Shown here one piece after another: positions 47,429-51,808 of a DNA stretch of 51,808 nucleotides. Source of the stretch: Methylobacillus sp. (GTDB lineage Bacteria > Pseudomonadota > Gammaproteobacteria > Burkholderiales > Methylophilaceae); assembly GCA_031277395.1 (NCBI GenBank), contig JAITML010000057.1, forward strand, positions 1 through 51,808, in the 5' to 3' direction. The translations under genes and the position numbers were made by a program. Position 1 is the stretch's first letter. Every line of letters begins with the position of its first letter. The notes under the pieces were generated by a model that did no database searches, was not told the origin of the DNA, and saw nothing but the letters and a program-made list of their open reading frames with translations.

Positions 47429-47882
47429 ATGCGAATTTATCCATTCATTATGGCGGCGTGCCTGATTGCAAACACGACGGCTGCGGATGCGCAAGATTGC
47501 AATGCCGGGATGCAGGTTCCGCCTCCGGAAACGGCGGCAGAAAAATGGTCGGGCATTGCTAGGGTGATCGTCAACGGTGGCAGTGGAAGTTTTCGCTGCG
47601 CTTATCAAATCGAGGAAGCGAAGGGGCAATGCCGTGTGACAGTCAAGGATGAGCTTGTCACGTTCGCCAATGAAAGCCTGAAAGGGTTTTACGGCAACAG
47701 CGCGTGTCTGCAGACAATCAGCATTCAATGGCCGTCAGGAAAACGATCAAAATTCGCCTGGGGCGACAGTCTGGAACTCGGCTTGGGGCTATGCGCCGGA
47801 TGCGGCGGAGTGGCCGGAAATTGACTGGTCGCGCGGCTTCGTTATCCATGACAAAAACGGCGAACTGATCCGGCTTTGGTAA
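47429..47882 (+). pseudogene. Small secreted Cys-containing protein, apparent frameshift
   Basis: ATG 47429 opens a protein with a signal peptide (MRIYPFIMAACLIANTTAADA, then QDCNAG). It has a beta-rich mature part with Cys in FRCAYQIEE, GQCRVTVKD and NSACLQTI. The frame stops at 47824 after GLGLCAGCGGVAGN, which looks wrong. In the +1 frame from about 47790 the sequence continues YAPDAAEWPEIDWSRGFVIHDKNG, ending at TAA 47880-47882. One surplus base around 47781-47790 (GCTTGGGGCT) would explain it. Either a recent frameshift mutation or a sequencing/assembly error. Family not recognised. Confidence 0.6.
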
Positions 47883-47910
47883 TTTTCATAATCGTTAAGC
47901 CAGTTTCGTA

Positions 47911-47938
47911 GAATGCCGGGTCGATAGACCCGGCATTC
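47911..47938. terminator. Strong hairpin between convergent genes
   Basis: GAATGCCGGGTC-GATA-GACCCGGCATTC: a perfect 12-base-pair stem with a 4-base loop. Neither side has a good U-run. It lies between the small secreted protein gene (+) and dps (-), so it may end either transcript or protect 3' ends. Confidence 0.6.
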
Positions 47939-47986
47939 ATGTTGTCGGGATTTGCTGCGCTCATCGCCAGCCCTGATCCTTGACCA

Positions 47987-48460
47987 TCATTCCAGCAAAC
48001 TCCGCAACATCCAGGCGGTTTTTTCATGGACTTGCAGGCGCTGGGTGAGCAGGTCGGCGGTAGGTTCGTCACCGGCTTTTTCCACGACGGGGAACAGATT
48101 GCGTGCGGTACGGGCGACGGTTTCATTGCCGGCGACCAGTTGTTTTATCATTTCCTGCGCCTTGGGTACGCCTTTGGTTTCCGAGATGGAGGTGAGGCGG
48201 CTGAATTCGGCGTAGCTGCCGGGTGCGGGGTAGCCCAGCGCGCGAATGCGCTCGGCAATTTCGTCGGTGGAAAGCCACAGTTCGTTGTACTGTTCCATGA
48301 ACATGGTGTGCAAGGTCTGGAACATCGGGCCGGTTACGTTCCAGTGGAAATTGTGGGTTTTGAGGTAGAGCGTGAAAGTATCGGCCAGCAGGTGCGACAA
48401 GCCTTCCGCGATGTTTTTTCTGTCCTTGGGCGAAATGCCGATATCGATTTTAAGGCTCAT
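47987..48460 (-). CDS. dps: Dps ferritin-like DNA-protection protein
   Basis: Mini-ferritin that binds and protects DNA and oxidises Fe(II) with H2O2. 157 residues with [40 protein letters not shown]: His39, His51, Asp66 and Glu70 match ferroxidase ligands. The residue four after His51 is Met, with Glu next to it, where an acidic ligand is more usual. ATG 48460 gives MSLKIDIG. It follows oxyR by 53 bases on the same strand, which suits peroxide control. Confidence 0.94.
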   Translation of the reverse strand: MSLKIDIGISPKDRKNIAEGLSHLLADTFTLYLKTHNFHWNVTGPMFQTLHTMFMEQYNELWLSTDEIAERIRALGYPAPGSYAEFSRLTSISETKGVPKAQEMIKQLVAGNETVARTARNLFPVVEKAGDEPTADLLTQRLQVHEKTAWMLRSLLE

Positions 48461-48513
48461 GGTAGTCTCTTTGGATGAACGAATTGACAGATTACCACAA
48501 TGGAATATATCTC

Positions 48514-49434
48514 CTAATCCAGCCATTCCACGCACGGGCTTCTGGCCTGTTTGATCGCGCTGATGATGGCATCTATCGCTTGCGGGCGCGTGAAACTCTT
48601 GCGCCACACCAGCACCACGCGGCGTTTGGGCACAGGCCGGGTGAAGGGGATGAGGCGCAGCATGGCGCTTTCTTCGCGTTGCACGGCGGCGGTGCAGGGC
48701 AATATTGTCATGCCGACGCCTGAAGCGACCATGTAGCGTATGGTTTCCAGCGAACTGCCTTCCAGCGTTTGCTGCATACCGCTCGCCGTCGTTCCCTGCG
48801 CGAGCGCGGGGCAGACTTGCAGCACCTGATCGCGGAAGCAATTGCCTGCGCCGAGCAGCAGCACGGGTTCGTCGCCAAGATCCTGCGGCGGAATCGCGCG
48901 TTTGTCGCGCCACGGATGATTGAGCGGCACGGCGACCTGAAACGGCTCGTCGTACAAGGGGCGTATTACCATGCCCGGCTCCTCGAACGGCAGCGAAAGT
49001 ATGGCGGCATCGAGCTTGCCCTGTTTGAGCTGTTCGCGCAGCCGTGCGGTGTAGTTTTCCTGTATGAGCAACTGCATATTGGGCGCGATCTCGCGCAGCG
49101 CGGGCAAAATGCCGGGAAAGAGATACGGGCCTATGGTGTAAATCGCGCCTATACGCAGCGGATGCGAGAGCGGGTCGCCGCTTTGCTGGGCGATGGTTTT
49201 GATCTGCGTCGCATCCTCCAGCGTGCGCGCGGCTTGCGCGACGATTTCCTCGCCCACCGGCGTGAGCGCGATTTCATTGGAGCCGCGCTCGAATATCGTC
49301 ACGCCCAGTTCCTCCTCCAGCTTTTTGATGCCGACGCTGAGCGTGGGTTGACTCACAAAGCAGGCTTGCGCGGCGCGCCCGAAATGACGTTCGCGTGCGA
49401 CGGCAACGATATAGCGGAGTTCGGTCAAAGTCAT
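48514..49434 (-). CDS. oxyR: OxyR peroxide-sensing LysR regulator
   Basis: A 306-residue LTTR with N-terminal HTH ([30 protein letters not shown]). The diagnostic redox pair Cys199 and Cys208 in [12 protein letters not shown] has numbering identical to E. coli OxyR. The C-terminal [21 protein letters not shown] is also typical. Oxidation to the disulfide activates antioxidant genes. dps lies directly downstream in the same direction. ftsK is divergent, 71 bases away. Confidence 0.95.
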   Translation of the reverse strand: MTLTELRYIVAVARERHFGRAAQACFVSQPTLSVGIKKLEEELGVTIFERGSNEIALTPVGEEIVAQAARTLEDATQIKTIAQQSGDPLSHPLRIGAIYTIGPYLFPGILPALREIAPNMQLLIQENYTARLREQLKQGKLDAAILSLPFEEPGMVIRPLYDEPFQVAVPLNHPWRDKRAIPPQDLGDEPVLLLGAGNCFRDQVLQVCPALAQGTTASGMQQTLEGSSLETIRYMVASGVGMTILPCTAAVQREESAMLRLIPFTRPVPKRRVVLVWRKSFTRPQAIDAIISAIKQARSPCVEWLD

Positions 49435-49462
49435 AGTGTTGTCGCCAGAGGCGCATAACTTG

Positions 49463-49480
49463 GTAAAATCCCAATTTTAC
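49463..49480. promoter_or_regulatory. Inverted repeat between oxyR and ftsK
   Basis: GTAAAAT (49463-49469), spacer CCCA, ATTTTAC (49474-49480): a perfect 7-base dyad in the 71-base divergent gap. It could be an operator. It does not match the four ATAG-type elements of an OxyR site. Confidence 0.3.
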
Positions 49481-49505
49481 GCGGATATCGGGTAGTCACG
49501 TCAGC

Positions 49506-51808
49506 ATGTTTTTCAGGAAAAAAACATCTTCAGCCACGCCTCGCCGTGAAGTGCCGAAAAAAACCGCCGGCCTCATACGCGAGGCCTGGTGGCTGGTGCT
49601 CGTCGTGGCCGGAGGTTATCTCGCGACCATTTTGATCAGCTACAGTCGCAACGATCCGGGTTGGTCGTACAGCGCCAGCGGCGCGACGACCATCCACAAT
49701 GCAGGTGGACGCATAGGCGCGTATCTCGCGGATATTTTGCTGACGCTGTTTGGTTTTTCCGTGTGGTGGCTGGTCGTGCTCGCGTTTTACGCGGTGTGGT
49801 GGGTGTACAAGCATCTGCATGTGGAGCAGGACAAAAAACCCACGCTGTTTTATAACCTTCTCGGCTTTGTTCTGCTGTTTTTTGCTTCCTGCGCGATTGA
49901 GTTCGGTCATCTGGTGAAACTGGGCGTGATGCTGCCGGGTGCGCAAGTGCCGGGCGGCGTGCTGGGCAAGGTGGCGGATAGTAATCTCGTTCCCGCGTTT
50001 GGCTTCATTGGCTCCACCATGCTATTGCTGCTCGCATTCGCAGCCGGATTCAGTTTGTTCACGGGCTGGTCGTGGCTCACCATCACCGAAAAAATCGGCG
50101 AGTGGCTCGAAAATGGTTATTTGTCCGTCCGTCAACGCTGGCAGGACAGGCAGGACAGAAAAGCGGGCAAGGCCGCCGAGCAATTGCGCGAGGAATATGT
50201 GGAAAGCGAGCGCGAGCGTTTCAAGGCGCGCCCGCCGGTGCAGATTGAAGCGCCGGTGCTTGAGGTCGCCAAAAGTGATCGCGTGGAAAAGGAACGTCAG
50301 TCGCCGCTCTTTCAGGCGCTGCCGGATACGCCGCTGCCGCCCTTGCGTTTGCTGGATGAGCCCAAGGGCGCGGTCGAGGTGCAAAGCGATGAAACGCTGG
50401 AGTTCACTTCGCGCCTGATCGAACGCAAGCTCATGGATTTCAATATCGAAGTCAAAGTTACTTCCGCGCTGCCGGGGCCGGTGATTACGCGCTACGAATT
50501 TGAGCCCGCCGCCGGTGTGAAAGGCAGCCAGATCGCCAACCTCGCGCGTGATTTGGCGCGTGCGCTGTCCGTGGTAAGCATACGCGTGGTGGAAACCATC
50601 CCCGGAAAAAGCTGCATGGCGATTGAGATTCCCAATCCGAAACGCCAGATGGTAAGCCTGTCGGAGATCCTCGGCTCCAAGGTTTATGCCGACATGAATT
50701 CGCCGCTCGCGATTGCGATGGGCAAGGATATTTCCGGCAATCCGGTGGTGGCCGATCTCGCCAAAATGCCGCACGTGCTCGTCGCGGGCACGACCGGTTC
50801 CGGCAAGTCGGTGGCGATCAACGCGATGATTTTGAGCCTCATCTATAAATCCGACGCGAACAAGGTGCGGCTCATTCTGGTCGATCCGAAAATGCTGGAA
50901 TTATCCGTGTATGAAGGCATCCCGCATCTGCTCGCGCCGGTGGTGACCGACATGCGCCAAGCCGCGAGCGCGCTCAACTGGTGCGTGGCCGAGATGGACA
51001 AACGTTATCGCCTGATGTCGCATTTCGGTGTGCGCAACATCGCCGGATTCAACCAGAAATTCCGCGACGCGGCCAGGGAAGGCAAGCCGCTCACCAACCC
51101 GTTCACGCTCACGCCGGATAGCCCCGAGCCGCTGGAAGAAATGTTTTACATCGCAGTGTTCATCGACGAACTCGCCGACATGATGATGGTGGTCGGCAAG
51201 AAAGTGGAAGAACTCATCGCGCGGCTCGCGCAAAAAGCGCGCGCCTCCGGCATTCATCTTGTGCTCGCAACGCAGCGTCCGTCGGTTGATGTGATTACCG
51301 GTCTCATCAAGGCCAATATTCCGACCCGTGTCGCATTTCAGGTTTCGAGCAAAATTGATTCGCGCACGATACTCGATACGATGGGCGCGGAAGCGTTGCT
51401 CGGACAGGGCGACATGCTGTATCAACCGCCCGGTTCCGGCCATGCGCAGCGCGTGCACGGCGCATTTGTGAGCGATCAGGAAGTGCATCGCGTGGTGGAA
51501 TATCTCAAGTCACTGGGCGAACCGAATTACATCGACGGCATACTTACGGGCGAATCCGAACTCACCGAAAACGGTGAGGGCGGGGCGCTTGGCGAAGGCG
51601 GCGGCGAAGTCGATCCGCTCTACGATCAAGCTGTGGCTATCGTGCTCAGAACGCGCCGCCCTTCAATCTCCGCAGTGCAACGTCATCTGCGTATCGGCTA
51701 CAACCGCGCCGCGCGCCTTATCGAAGACATGGAACGCGCGGGGCTGGTGTCGCCCATGCAATCGAACGGAAATCGCGAAGTGCTGGCGCCCGCAAGCTCT
51801 GCCGACTG
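49506..51808 (+). CDS. ftsK: DNA translocase FtsK (3' end just beyond window)
   Basis: Septal DNA pump coordinating chromosome dimer resolution with division. Four N-terminal spans (about 20-190) and a short linker precede the RecA-like motor: Walker [17 protein letters not shown], Walker [11 protein letters not shown], then [37 protein letters not shown]. The gamma winged-helix domain [41 protein letters not shown] binds polar DNA motifs. 767 codons are visible, and the final two bases are TG after [12 protein letters not shown] stop TGA is expected at the next base, so the protein is essentially complete. The short linker puts it in the compact FtsK/SpoIIIE size class. Confidence 0.96.
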   Translation, partial: MFFRKKTSSATPRREVPKKTAGLIREAWWLVLVVAGGYLATILISYSRNDPGWSYSASGATTIHNAGGRIGAYLADILLTLFGFSVWWLVVLAFYAVWWVYKHLHVEQDKKPTLFYNLLGFVLLFFASCAIEFGHLVKLGVMLPGAQVPGGVLGKVADSNLVPAFGFIGSTMLLLLAFAAGFSLFTGWSWLTITEKIGEWLENGYLSVRQRWQDRQDRKAGKAAEQLREEYVESERERFKARPPVQIEAPVLEVAKSDRVEKERQSPLFQALPDTPLPPLRLLDEPKGAVEVQSDETLEFTSRLIERKLMDFNIEVKVTSALPGPVITRYEFEPAAGVKGSQIANLARDLARALSVVSIRVVETIPGKSCMAIEIPNPKRQMVSLSEILGSKVYADMNSPLAIAMGKDISGNPVVADLAKMPHVLVAGTTGSGKSVAINAMILSLIYKSDANKVRLILVDPKMLELSVYEGIPHLLAPVVTDMRQAASALNWCVAEMDKRYRLMSHFGVRNIAGFNQKFRDAAREGKPLTNPFTLTPDSPEPLEEMFYIAVFIDELADMMMVVGKKVEELIARLAQKARASGIHLVLATQRPSVDVITGLIKANIPTRVAFQVSSKIDSRTILDTMGAEALLGQGDMLYQPPGSGHAQRVHGAFVSDQEVHRVVEYLKSLGEPNYIDGILTGESELTENGEGGALGEGGGEVDPLYDQAVAIVLRTRRPSISAVQRHLRIGYNRAARLIEDMERAGLVSPMQSNGNREVLAPASSAD

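Noticed and set aside
48461-48513. OxyR binding site between oxyR and dps
   Set aside because: No ATAG/CTAT tetrad pattern with the correct spacing could be seen.

Overview
The window reads as a chromosomal segment of a moderately GC-rich betaproteobacterium. The protein styles and gene neighbours (rlmD after a PolB-like exonuclease, ispD-ispF, smr-trxB, oxyR-dps, ftsK, pap-DUF3301-gluQ-hslO) suit the Nitrosomonadales/Gallionellales or Burkholderiales side of the class. I cannot name the genus from sequence alone. Most genes are housekeeping and are complete. Many are coupled by 1- or 4-base overlaps. I see no tRNA, rRNA, CRISPR array, transposase, integrase or phage gene.

Layout. 1-8.3 kb (+): an exonuclease tail, rlmD, then a split oligopeptide/dipeptide ABC importer (lipoprotein binding protein, two permeases, no ATPase). 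A VOC protein and an L,D-transpeptidase lie between its genes, and nagZ follows, so the block has a murein flavour. A Bax-inhibitor-1 membrane protein ends at a bidirectional terminator. 8.3-12.0 kb: a Pat-like acyl-CoA-synthetase/GNAT fusion diverges from an HDAC-family deacetylase. 12.0-16.1 kb is the accessory-looking part: an intact AraC regulator, an AT-rich gap, and a second AraC paralogue that has lost its DNA-binding domain. That paralogue runs head-on into a truncated secreted protein which follows a PgaC-like glycosyltransferase. 16.4-21.8 kb (-): DUF58, TgpA-like transglutaminase, tadA and a DUF3857 transglutaminase-like protein.

21.8-30.1 kb: CDF metal exporter, YnfA, an outer-membrane barrel, prfC, a QseBC/PmrAB-like two-component system with a recognisable box in its promoter, mqo and a YcxB-like protein. 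30.1-34.4 kb (-): a tight run pap, DUF3301, gluQ, hslO, Sel1-repeat protein, then the ycxB-like gene. 34.5-39.8 kb: an electron-transfer-flavoprotein module (fpr-etfA-etfB diverging from a LysR regulator and ETF-quinone oxidoreductase), with a clear inverted repeat in the divergent promoter region. 40-45.7 kb: a membrane protein with a long disordered tail, NnrS, ispD, ispF and a DUF2157/DUF4824 pair. 45.7-51.8 kb: smr, trxB, a small secreted protein with an apparent frameshift, dps, oxyR, and ftsK, which reaches the window end with two of the three bases of its likely stop codon present.

Non-coding structure is the other notable content. A CTCTCCC/GGGAGAGG palindromic repeat occurs five times. 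A larger composite repeat lies directly 5' of both the ABC binding-protein gene and the first permease gene. The second copy contains a nested, almost perfectly symmetric 160-bp palindromic element. Short ATCAGG-type tandem repeats occur at three gene ends. I did not find a convincing new defence or mobile system. The best leads are the AraC/barrel junction, the palindromic repeat, the acylation/deacylation gene pair, the etf operator and the two-component promoter architecture.
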